From: JACKJP01 sp050249695
Lineage (GTDB): Bacteria; Pseudomonadota; Alphaproteobacteria; Rhizobiales; Tepidamorphaceae
DNA: 64,000 nucleotides
Reading direction: 5' to 3'
Assembly: GCA_050249695.1 (NCBI GenBank)
Contig: JBFWQA010000002.1
Location: 310,001 to 374,000 of the forward strand
This document shows, one piece after another, positions 26,703-34,298 of this stretch. A program made the translations under genes and the position numbers. Every line of letters starts with the position of its first letter. Position 1 is the stretch's first letter. Below the pieces are notes generated by a model. It made no database searches, was not told where the DNA came from, and worked only from the letters and a program-made list of their open reading frames with translations.

Positions 26703-27680
26703 TCACGCACTCCCGATCAGGATGCCGGCGGCGAAGACCAGCGCGCCGCCGAACACGATCTGCAATGCCGCCCGGAAGAACGGCGTTTCCATATATTTCC
26801 AGCGAATCCAGGCGATCGCCCAGAGTTCGAGAAACACGATAATGATGGCGATGGCGGTCGCCGTCCAGAAATCGGGAATGAGATAGGGCAGTGCGTGACC
26901 GAGTCCGCCGATCGCCGTCATGACGCCGGAGGAGAGGCCGCGCTTGAACGGCGAGCCGCGCCCGGTCAGCACGCCATCGTCAGAGAAGGCCTCCGTGAGC
27001 GCCATGGAAATGCCCGCGCCGATGGCGGCGGCAAGACCGACGAGAAACGTACTGAACGTATCGTGGGTGGCAAAGGCCGCCGCGAAGATCGGCGCAAGCG
27101 TTGAGACCGATCCATCCATCAGTCCGGCAAGGCCCGGCTGTACCCAGATCAGCAGAAACTGTTTTGCCGCCTCGCGCTCTTCGGTCGCGCGCGCTTCAGG
27201 ACCCAGATGCTCCTTTTCCAGCGCGTCGGCCGTTTCCTTGTGCTTGGCCTCGGCAGCAGCGAGATCGCCAAGCAGCTTGCGGGTCGCTGCATCGGTCGAG
27301 CGGGCCGCCGCCTTGGCGTAGAAATTGGCAGCTTCCGCCTCCATGGATTCGGCTTCGGCGCGAATCCGCTCGATTCCGAGATTTTCCATCAGCCAGACCG
27401 GCCGGCGCGGATAGAATCCGGCGACATGCTCACGCCTGATCACCGGGATCGTCTCGCCGAATCGCTTGCGGTGAAGGTCGATCAGCCATGCGCGATGGGT
27501 GTTCTCCTCTTCGGCCATGCCGTCGAAGACGGCCGCGCTGGCCGGAAAGTCCTTGCGCAGCTTCTCGGCGTAGTTGGCATAAATGCGCCCGTCTTCCTCT
27601 TCGGAGGAAATCGCAAGCGCCAGGACTTCCTGTTCGCTGAGTTCCGAAAAGCGCCGCTTGGTTGCCGTGAACAGCTGCAT
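26703..27680 (-). CDS. mbfA: Ferritin-like/VIT1 fusion iron exporter MbfA
   Basis: 325 residues. The N-terminal ferritin-like diiron domain (about 1-165) carries SSEEEDGRIYANYAE, MAEEENTHRAW and AEAKHKE ligand motifs. The C-terminal VIT1/CCC1 membrane domain (about 175-325) contains QPGLAGLMDGSVSTLAPIF. This fusion is the membrane-bound ferritin A of Bradyrhizobium and Agrobacterium, which exports iron and protects against iron and peroxide stress, repressed there by Irr under low iron. An Irr-like box lies 19 bp upstream. Operon with the htpX-like gene. Confidence 0.9.
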   Translation of the reverse strand: MQLFTATKRRFSELSEQEVLALAISSEEEDGRIYANYAEKLRKDFPASAAVFDGMAEEENTHRAWLIDLHRKRFGETIPVIRREHVAGFYPRRPVWLMENLGIERIRAEAESMEAEAANFYAKAAARSTDAATRKLLGDLAAAEAKHKETADALEKEHLGPEARATEEREAAKQFLLIWVQPGLAGLMDGSVSTLAPIFAAAFATHDTFSTFLVGLAAAIGAGISMALTEAFSDDGVLTGRGSPFKRGLSSGVMTAIGGLGHALPYLIPDFWTATAIAIIIVFLELWAIAWIRWKYMETPFFRAALQIVFGGALVFAAGILIGSA

Positions 27681-27698
27681 GATCCCGTCCCGCCGATA

Positions 27699-27715
27699 TT
27701 TACAATAGTTCTAAT
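27699..27715 (-). promoter_or_regulatory. Irr-box-like (ICE) palindrome before mbfA
   Basis: On the minus strand the site reads TTAGAA-CTA-TTGTAA (27700-27714), one base from the ideal inverted repeat TTAGAA-N3-TTCTAA. It lies 19 bp upstream of the mbfA ATG and 45 bp past the MarR stop. The gene identity and position match the known Irr control of mbfA in rhizobia; Irr itself is not in this window. Confidence 0.65.
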
Positions 27716-27759
27716 GTAGGCGATGGGATCGCGTCGCGCCACCGCTCAAATGCGGCTGG

Positions 27760-28308
27760 TCAGTTGCCTGCTTCTGAAGAATAGGCAACGCAGAGGAGAT
27801 CGAAATCCGCCTCCTGGAGCGGCGCGGCGAAATGGCGGCAGCGCACGCCTTCGCGGTGGCGGCAGTCTCCGCAGGAGCCGAATGCGGCCGCCTCCGAAAG
27901 TTCGGCCATCGCCCCGAGCAGCGCGCCCAGCTGCCCGGCGAGCGCCGCCGCCTCACCGCCGAGCATGGCGGCCGCCGCCTCGACATCCTGCAACGGATCG
28001 CGGCGGATGAAGGCCTGACCCTTCTCCGTCAGGGCGAGTTCGACCGAACGGCCGTCGCGGGGCGAGCGCCGACGGCCGAGGAGTCCCTTGCGCTCCAGCG
28101 CGATGAGCGTCTGCGAGACGGTCCCCTTGGTCGCCCCGAGATAGCGGGTGACGGCGCCGGGTGTGCGGGAAAAGCGGTTGGCCCTTGCCAGGTAGCGCAG
28201 TGCCGCCCATTGCGCCGGATTGAGGCCGGACACCTGCGCCCTGGCCCTCAGCAGCCTTGCAAGCCGGTCGATGTGGTCGGCGATGGCGCGGGGCGGGCTC
28301 TCGGTCAT
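27760..28308 (-). CDS. MarR-family regulator with C-terminal cysteine cluster
   Basis: 182 residues. A winged-helix MarR core (about 15-120: LNPAQWAALRYLARAN, TKGTVSQTLIALERKGLL, DGRSVELALTEKG) is followed by a helix and a C-terminal tail with Cys146, Cys149, Cys157 and Cys173 (CGDCRHREGVRC...LLC). Four cysteines suggest an Fe-S cluster or zinc and therefore a redox or metal signal. It is 79 bp upstream of mbfA on the same strand. Target unknown. Confidence 0.82.
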   Translation of the reverse strand: MTESPPRAIADHIDRLARLLRARAQVSGLNPAQWAALRYLARANRFSRTPGAVTRYLGATKGTVSQTLIALERKGLLGRRRSPRDGRSVELALTEKGQAFIRRDPLQDVEAAAAMLGGEAAALAGQLGALLGAMAELSEAAAFGSCGDCRHREGVRCRHFAAPLQEADFDLLCVAYSSEAGN

Positions 28309-28325
28309 CGCGGTCCCCTTTGCCC

Positions 28326-31256
28326 CTAATGGGCCTCTTCCCAGTTGCCGGCCGCGCGCGCATCGACCTGGAGGGGCACTTTCAGTTTGAGCACCGGTTC
28401 GGGGGCGCCGACCATCACCTTGCGCACCACCTCGGCCGTGGCGTCGATCTCGTCGTCCGGCACCTCGAAGATCAGTTCGTCATGGACCTGCAGCAGCATC
28501 CGCGCGGACAGTCTCTCGGCCTCCAGCGCCGGCATCATGCGCACCATCGCCCGGCGGATGATGTCGGCGGCTGACCCTTGGATCGGCGCGTTGATCGCCG
28601 CGCGCTCCATGAAGGCGCGCTGCGAGGGATGGCCCGCGCGGACCTCCGGATAGTGGCATTTGCGCCCGAAGATCGTCGTCACGTACAGCTGGTCGCGAAC
28701 CTGTCTCTTGGTTTCTTCCATATAGTCGCGGATGCCGGGGAACCGTTCGAAATAGCGCTTTATGTAGCCCGCAGCCTCCTCGCGCGGGATGGACAGCTGG
28801 TTGGCGAGGCCGAAGGCCGAGATGCCGTAGATGATGCCGAAATTGATCGCCTTGGCGCGCCTGCGCACCATCGGGTCCATGCCCTCGATGGGCACGGAGA
28901 ACATTTCGGACGCCGTCATCGCGTGAATGTCGAGCCCATCGGCGAAGGCCTTGCGAAGCTGCGGTATATCGGCGATGTGGGCGAGCACGCGCAGCTCGAT
29001 CTGGCTGTAATCGGCCGAAAGCAGCTTGTGACCGGGCGTCGCGACGAAGGCCTTCCTGATCTTGCGGCCTTCCTCTGTGCGCACGGGGATATTCTGCAGG
29101 TTCGGCTCGGAGGACGACAGGCGGCCGGTCGTCGTGGACGCCATGGCAAAGCAGGTATGGACGCGGTGCGTGTGCTGATTGACATAGGTCGGCAGCGCGT
29201 CGGCATAGGTGCTCTTCAGCTTCTGCAGACCCCGCCATTCCAGTACCTTGGCGGGCAATCGATGGCCCTCGGCGGCAAGATCCTCCAGCACGCTGGCGCC
29301 CGTCGTCCAGGCGCCGGTCTTGGTCTTCGAGGCGCCCGGCAGACCCATCTTGCCGAAGAGGATATCGCCGAGCTGCTTGGGCGAGCCGATATTGAAGCTC
29401 TCGCCCGCCAGTTCCTCGATTTCCGATTCCAGCGCCCCCATGCCCTGCGCGAAATCGCCGGACAGGCGCGCCAGCATCGCCCGGTCGATGGAGATGCCCT
29501 CGCGCTCCATCGCCAGCAGCACCGGCACCAGCGGCCGCTCCAGCGTCTCGTAGACGGTGGCGACGCGCTCGGCGGCAAGCCGCGCCTTCAGCATCAGCCA
29601 GAGGCGCAGCGTCACATCCGCGTCCTCGGCGGCATATTGCGTCGCGCGGTCGAGCGGCACCTGGTCGAACGTCACCTTGCCCCGGCCTGAGCCGGCCACT
29701 TCCGCAAAGCTCATCGGCGTGTGGCCGAGATGGCGCTTTGAGAGTTCGTCCATGCCGTGGCCGCCACGGCCCGCATCGAGCACGTAGGAGATCAGCATCG
29801 TGTCGTCGAAGCGCTTCAGCGTCACGCCGTAGCGTGTCATCAGCAGCATGTCGTATTTGGCGTTCTGAAGGATCTTCAGCGTCGCCTCGTCCTCCAGCAT
29901 CTTTTTCAGACGTTCCAGCGCATCGGCGAAGGCGACCTGTTCGATGCCGCCGCCATCGCCGAAATCGAACCCGTCGGCGGCGCGGTGGGCGAGCGGCACG
30001 TAGCAGGCCCTGCCCGGCTCGGTCGCCAGCGAAAAACCGACCAGTTCGGCCTGCATCGGATCGAGGCCGGTCGTCTCGGTGTCGAAGGCGACGACACCCT
30101 TGCCGGCGATCTCGGTCATCCAGGCATCGAGACGGTCCAGCGTCGTCACGGTTTCGTAGGAGGCAAGATCGAAGGGAATGCCGGAGAGCCACGCGGCCAT
30201 CGCCGCGGCGCCGTCGGCGGGGGTCGGATCGCCGGTGGTGGAAAATTCCGATTCGGCGGCCCGCACCGGCGCGGCTTCGGCGGGCTCCCAGCTGTCGATC
30301 GCGACCGGCTGCGCCTCGATCTCGCCGGCCTCGGTGCCGGTATATTCCGCGACGCGCCGCGTGATGGTGGTGAACTCCATCGCTTTCAGGAACGCGATCA
30401 GTTTCGGGCCGTCCGGCTCGACGACCTTCATGTCCTCAATCGGATGCTCCAGCGGCACCTCGCGGTCGAGGGTGGCGAGCCGGCGCGAGAGACGGGCGAT
30501 CTCGGCATTGTCGATCAGCGCCTGGCGGCGCTTGGGCTGCTTGATGTTTCCGGCGTTGGAAAGCACGCCTTCAAGATCGCCATATTCCTCCATCAGCTGG
30601 GCGGCGGTCTTCACGCCGATGCCGGGGACCCCGGGGATGTTGTCGGTGGAATCGCCGATCAGGCCCTGCACGTCGGCGACGAGCGCGGGCGGGACGCCGA
30701 ACTTCTCGATCACCTCGGGCACGCCGATGCGCTTGTCCTTCATCGTGTCGAACATGATGACGCGGTCGCCGACGAGCTGCATCAAATCCTTGTCGGACGC
30801 CACGATGGTGACCTGCGCGCCGGCCTCCTCGGCGATGCGGGCATAGGTCGCGATCAGATCGTCGGCCTCGTAATTCTCCTGCTCGATGCAGGCGACCGAA
30901 AAGGCGCGCGTCGCATCGCGGATCAGCCCGAACTGCGGGATCAGGTCTTCGGGCGGATCGGGCCGGTGCGCCTTGTACTCGGCGTAGAAATCGTTGCGGA
31001 AGGATTTGCCGGAATGGTCGAAGATGACGCCGATATGGGTCGGCGGCTCCAGCCCTTCCGAACCGTCGCGCAGCAGCTTCCAGAGCATGTTGCAGAAGCC
31101 GGCGACCGCGCCTACCGGCAGCCCGTCGGATTTGCGGGTCAGGGGCGGCAGCGCGTGATAGGCGCGGAAGATATAGGACGAGCCGTCGACGAGGACGACA
31201 TGATCGCCGGCTTTCGGGGCGGCATTGTGCGTATCTTGGGAATCGGGGCGCGACAT
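28326..31256 (-). CDS. polA: DNA polymerase I
   Basis: 976 residues with all three activities. The 5' nuclease domain (about 18-310) holds VLVDGSSYIFRAYHA, YEADDLIATYA and SDKDLMQLV. The 3'-5' exonuclease (about 390-570) keeps FDTETTGLD with the metal-binding Asp/Glu, so proofreading is likely active. The polymerase (about 580-976) has LLSADYSQIELRVLAH (motif A), RRRAKAINFGIIYG (motif B) and QVHDELIFE (motif C). 17 bp before the MarR start. Confidence 0.97.
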   Translation of the reverse strand: MSRPDSQDTHNAAPKAGDHVVLVDGSSYIFRAYHALPPLTRKSDGLPVGAVAGFCNMLWKLLRDGSEGLEPPTHIGVIFDHSGKSFRNDFYAEYKAHRPDPPEDLIPQFGLIRDATRAFSVACIEQENYEADDLIATYARIAEEAGAQVTIVASDKDLMQLVGDRVIMFDTMKDKRIGVPEVIEKFGVPPALVADVQGLIGDSTDNIPGVPGIGVKTAAQLMEEYGDLEGVLSNAGNIKQPKRRQALIDNAEIARLSRRLATLDREVPLEHPIEDMKVVEPDGPKLIAFLKAMEFTTITRRVAEYTGTEAGEIEAQPVAIDSWEPAEAAPVRAAESEFSTTGDPTPADGAAAMAAWLSGIPFDLASYETVTTLDRLDAWMTEIAGKGVVAFDTETTGLDPMQAELVGFSLATEPGRACYVPLAHRAADGFDFGDGGGIEQVAFADALERLKKMLEDEATLKILQNAKYDMLLMTRYGVTLKRFDDTMLISYVLDAGRGGHGMDELSKRHLGHTPMSFAEVAGSGRGKVTFDQVPLDRATQYAAEDADVTLRLWLMLKARLAAERVATVYETLERPLVPVLLAMEREGISIDRAMLARLSGDFAQGMGALESEIEELAGESFNIGSPKQLGDILFGKMGLPGASKTKTGAWTTGASVLEDLAAEGHRLPAKVLEWRGLQKLKSTYADALPTYVNQHTHRVHTCFAMASTTTGRLSSSEPNLQNIPVRTEEGRKIRKAFVATPGHKLLSADYSQIELRVLAHIADIPQLRKAFADGLDIHAMTASEMFSVPIEGMDPMVRRRAKAINFGIIYGISAFGLANQLSIPREEAAGYIKRYFERFPGIRDYMEETKRQVRDQLYVTTIFGRKCHYPEVRAGHPSQRAFMERAAINAPIQGSAADIIRRAMVRMMPALEAERLSARMLLQVHDELIFEVPDDEIDATAEVVRKVMVGAPEPVLKLKVPLQVDARAAGNWEEAH

Positions 31257-31368
31257 GGCCGGATCATGCCGCGCCGCGCCGATGAATGCGACCCCTAATT
31301 CGCGGCTGTTCCACGGCGATTGCGGGCCGAGGGGACGGCCCTCGCCACCACCATCGTTGCCGAACCGA

Positions 31369-31409
31369 CAGAGGAATGGATCGTCGGATCAACTCCGACG
31401 ATGACGGGC
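31369..31409. repeat. Dispersed intergenic repeat, type 1 copy B
   Basis: 41 bp copy of the element at 25622-25662 (three mismatches). It lies in the 285 bp gap between polA and regA, which otherwise holds only the type 2 repeat at 31491-31527 and no gene. Confidence 0.8.
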
Positions 31410-31490
31410 ATTGGTTGTGCGCGCCGCTCCAGGGCTATATCGGCGGCGGAGACGATGTGAGGTGACGTCCGCTCAACGGTCCACCCGCGC

Positions 31491-31527
31491 TGTCAGGGGC
31501 CGGGTCGAGCCCGGCAATGACGGCGGG
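31491..31527. repeat. Dispersed intergenic repeat, type 2 copy B
   Basis: TGTCAGGGGCCGGG then TCGAGCCCGGCAATGACGG: an imperfect palindrome (GCCGGG-TCGA-GCCCGGC) related in reverse orientation to 25695-25724. It lies 14 bp past the regA stop and may act as a bidirectional stem-loop. Confidence 0.65.
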
Positions 31528-31541
31528 TGGGGCAGCGCCGT

Positions 31542-32078
31542 TCAGCGCGGGGCGCGTTTGGCAAGGATGCGCTGCAGGGTGCGGCGGTGCATGCCGAGGC
31601 GGCGGGCCGTTTCGGAGACGTTGCGGTCGCAGCCCTCATAGACGCGCTGGATATGCTCCCAGCGGACCCGGTCGGCCGACATCGGATTGTCGGGCGGCGG
31701 CGGCGGCGTCTCGCCCTCACCCATCAGCGCGTTGTAGATGTCGTCGGCGTCGGCAGGCTTTGCCAGATAGTCGATGGCGCCGCGCTTCACCGCCGTGACG
31801 GCCGTTGCGATATTGCCGTAGCCGGTCAGGATGATGGCGCGGGCGTCGGGCTTGAGGGCTTTCAGCGCCGCGACCACATCGAGGCCGTTGCCGTCCTCCA
31901 GACGCATGTCGACGACGGCATAGTCCGGCGGGGTCGTCTCCACGATGGCGCGCGCTTCGGCGACGGATCCGGCGACCATTACGGTGAAGCCGCGCTTCTC
32001 CATCGCCCGGGCGAGCCGGTTGCAGAAGGGCGCATCGTCATCGAGAATCAGCAGCGAGCCTGCCGTATCCGCACTCAT
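31542..32078 (-). CDS. regA: Redox response regulator RegA/ActR/PrrA
   Basis: 178 residues. Receiver domain with acidic pocket LDDD and phosphoacceptor Asp in AVVDMRLEDGNGLD (about residue 58), plus KPAD near its end. A proline hinge PPPPPDNPM joins a Fis-type helix-turn-helix, VSETARRLGMHRRTLQRILAKRAP, nearly invariant among RegA homologues. It controls respiration, nitrogen fixation and carbon metabolism with oxygen. Third gene of a regB-PPOX-regA unit. Confidence 0.95.
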   Translation of the reverse strand: MSADTAGSLLILDDDAPFCNRLARAMEKRGFTVMVAGSVAEARAIVETTPPDYAVVDMRLEDGNGLDVVAALKALKPDARAIILTGYGNIATAVTAVKRGAIDYLAKPADADDIYNALMGEGETPPPPPDNPMSADRVRWEHIQRVYEGCDRNVSETARRLGMHRRTLQRILAKRAPR

Positions 32079-32115
32079 GCCTCTTGCCTGTCCTTATCCC
32101 CGATCAGGGGCAGGA

Positions 32116-32745
32116 TCAGTACAGCGTCTGAGCCTGCCTGCCGGGCAATTTCTTGTCGTAGTCGGCACCGTCGAAGGACGGATCTGCTGTTGTAAGCATG
32201 TCGCCCGCGGAGGGCAATGTTTGACGGTCGACATGCGCCGCCCGATCCCAGAGGCGTGCGCGCAGAACAGCCCGGGCGCACTGGAAATAGACCGTGTCGA
32301 TCTCGACGATCATCGCCGTCGCCGGCGCCTTTCCATCCACCGCCAACCTGCCGCAAAGCGCCGGATCGGCGGTCAGACGGGCCCGGCCGGTGATGCGCAG
32401 CGCCTCGTTCATGCCGGGCACGAAGAAGATAAGGCCGACGCGCGGATCGGCGAGGACGTTGCGCAGCGTGTCGAGGCGGTTGTTGCCGCGCCGGTCGGGA
32501 ATCGCGATCCGGCGGTCGTCCAGGACGGCGATGAAGCCGGCGGCGTCGCCGCGCGGCGAACAGTCGATGCCGCGCGGTCCGTTCGTCGCGAGGATCGCGA
32601 AGGACGCCGCCTCGACGATCCGCCGGTAGGCGGGCGAGAGACGGTCCAGCACCTTGATCGTGGCCGCCGGTGCCGGCGCCAGCGGGTAGATTCTTTCCAG
32701 CGCCGCGATATCGGTCACGGCGTGGGGATCGTCGTCTTCGTTCAT
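32116..32745 (-). CDS. PPOX-type FMN-dependent flavoprotein
   Basis: 209 residues with a split-barrel pyridoxamine-oxidase-like fold: ILATNGPRGIDCSPRGD, IAIPDRRGNNRLDTLRNVLADPRVGLIFFVPG and LRITGRARL. It resembles the MSMEG_1061/DR2398 group of FMN proteins whose substrate is unknown. ATG at 32743-32745 with GAGG upstream; longer upstream frame is antisense-type noise inside regB. Placed between regB and regA, 22 and 37 bp away. Confidence 0.85.
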   Translation of the reverse strand: MNEDDDPHAVTDIAALERIYPLAPAPAATIKVLDRLSPAYRRIVEAASFAILATNGPRGIDCSPRGDAAGFIAVLDDRRIAIPDRRGNNRLDTLRNVLADPRVGLIFFVPGMNEALRITGRARLTADPALCGRLAVDGKAPATAMIVEIDTVYFQCARAVLRARLWDRAAHVDRQTLPSAGDMLTTADPSFDGADYDKKLPGRQAQTLY

Positions 32746-32767
32746 CCCGCAATCCTCATGCCGGCAC

Positions 32768-34078
32768 TCAGGTGGCCGGCGCTTCCAGGAGACGGCGCGG
32801 CCATACGATACGCACGCTGGCGCCGCCGCCGACCATGTTCTCAAAACGCAGGCTCGCACCCGTACGCTCCAACAATGTCTTGGCGATGAACACGCCAAGG
32901 CCGAGGCCCTTGTCGTTGTCGCGCGCGCCGCCGGCATGCGCGTGCCGCCCCTTGCGGCGGCCGATATAGGGATCGCCGAGCTTGTCGAGGATGGTGAGCG
33001 GAAAGCCCGGCCCGTCGTCGGCGATCGTGATCGTGATCTTCTGCGCGTCCCAGCCAATGTGAATGCCGACCGCGGTCTCGGCGAAGTCGGTGGCGTTTTC
33101 GACGATATTGCCGAGCCCGTACATGATCGCCGGATCGCGGCGGCAGGTCGGGGCATCGCCCTCGCCCTCGGCGCGAACGGCAAGTGTTACGCCAAAACCG
33201 CGATGCGGGCCGGCGATCTCGTCGACCAGCACGGGAAGCGCGACGCGCCCGAGCGGTCCTTCCGACATCCCCTCCAGCGAGCCGAGCTTGGAGAGGATCT
33301 CGCGGCAGCGTTTGGACTGTGTGACGAGGAGGCCGATGTCGTCGGCCAGCGGGCTGTCGGCAGGCAGTTCCTTCGCCAGTTCGCCGGCGACGAGGTGGAT
33401 CGTCGCCAGTGGCGTTCCGAGTTCATGGGCGGTGGCGGCGGCGAGCCCGTCCAGCGTGGAGAGGTGGTGTTCGCGCGCGAGCGCCAGTTCGGCGGCCGAC
33501 AGCGCGCTCGCCAGCGTCAGCGATTCCGCCGAAATCCGCCAGGCATAGATCCCGACGAAGGCCGTGCAGGCGGCAAGGCCGGCCCATACCCCCGCGACAT
33601 AGAGGCCGCGCGGCATCACCGTTTCGCCCTCGAACCAGGGCAGCGGCCAGTGGGCAAGGCCGAGCACGGCCGAAGCCAGCAGCACGAGAAGGCCGAGGGC
33701 GATGGTGATGCGCGGCTCGAGGGCGCTGGCGGACACGACCACCGGGACGATCAGCAGGAGCGAAAACGGGTTGGTCAGGCCGCCGGTGAAATAGAGCAGC
33801 GCGGCGAGCTGTATGGTGTCGTAGAGCAGGAGCACCGCGGCGGCGACGGGCGAGAGGCGGTGCGAGGCCGCGTAGCGGATTCGCAGCACGATGTTGAGAC
33901 AGGCCGACAGGGCGACCAGCAGGAGACAGGGGCCGAGAGGCAACTGGAAGCCGAGCCCGTAATAGACGCCCAGAATCGTACCGGCCTGTCCGACGACGGC
34001 CAGCCAGCGCAGGCGGCTCAGCGTCTGCAGGCGCAGGCGCCGGGTCGCCGGGGCTGGAATTTCGCTCAGAGCCACCAT
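32768..34078 (-). CDS. regB: Redox sensor histidine kinase RegB/ActS/PrrB
   Basis: 436 residues. About six membrane helices (about 25-185) include the quinone-responsive GGLTNPF (99-105). The dimerisation histidine is His218 in AAATAHELGTPLATIH. Cys258 in KRCREIL corresponds to the redox-switch cysteine of Rhodobacter RegB. HATPase motifs are NIVENATDFA, DDGPGFP and GLGLGVFIAKTLL. I use the ATG at 34076-34078 with GGGAG upstream; the frame continues upstream without homology. Divergent from phaZ. Confidence 0.94.
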   Translation of the reverse strand: MVALSEIPAPATRRLRLQTLSRLRWLAVVGQAGTILGVYYGLGFQLPLGPCLLLVALSACLNIVLRIRYAASHRLSPVAAAVLLLYDTIQLAALLYFTGGLTNPFSLLLIVPVVVSASALEPRITIALGLLVLLASAVLGLAHWPLPWFEGETVMPRGLYVAGVWAGLAACTAFVGIYAWRISAESLTLASALSAAELALAREHHLSTLDGLAAATAHELGTPLATIHLVAGELAKELPADSPLADDIGLLVTQSKRCREILSKLGSLEGMSEGPLGRVALPVLVDEIAGPHRGFGVTLAVRAEGEGDAPTCRRDPAIMYGLGNIVENATDFAETAVGIHIGWDAQKITITIADDGPGFPLTILDKLGDPYIGRRKGRHAHAGGARDNDKGLGLGVFIAKTLLERTGASLRFENMVGGGASVRIVWPRRLLEAPAT

Positions 34079-34298
34079 GACACTTCTCCCCCGATCCGGG
34101 CCCACCAGCGTGCTATGCAGACGCGGGGCGCCGCTGGCAAGACCCGAGGCGCGCGACGCTTCGGGCCTCGCTCCGTATCGCGCCCGCAGAATAGCCCGCC
34201 TATCGTCGAACTTGCCTAGATGATCGCCCAAGCCTATCCTATTGCACTGCAACATTACTTGCGCAGGCGGCCATTTCGCGAAATGCTTAGGAATTGGC

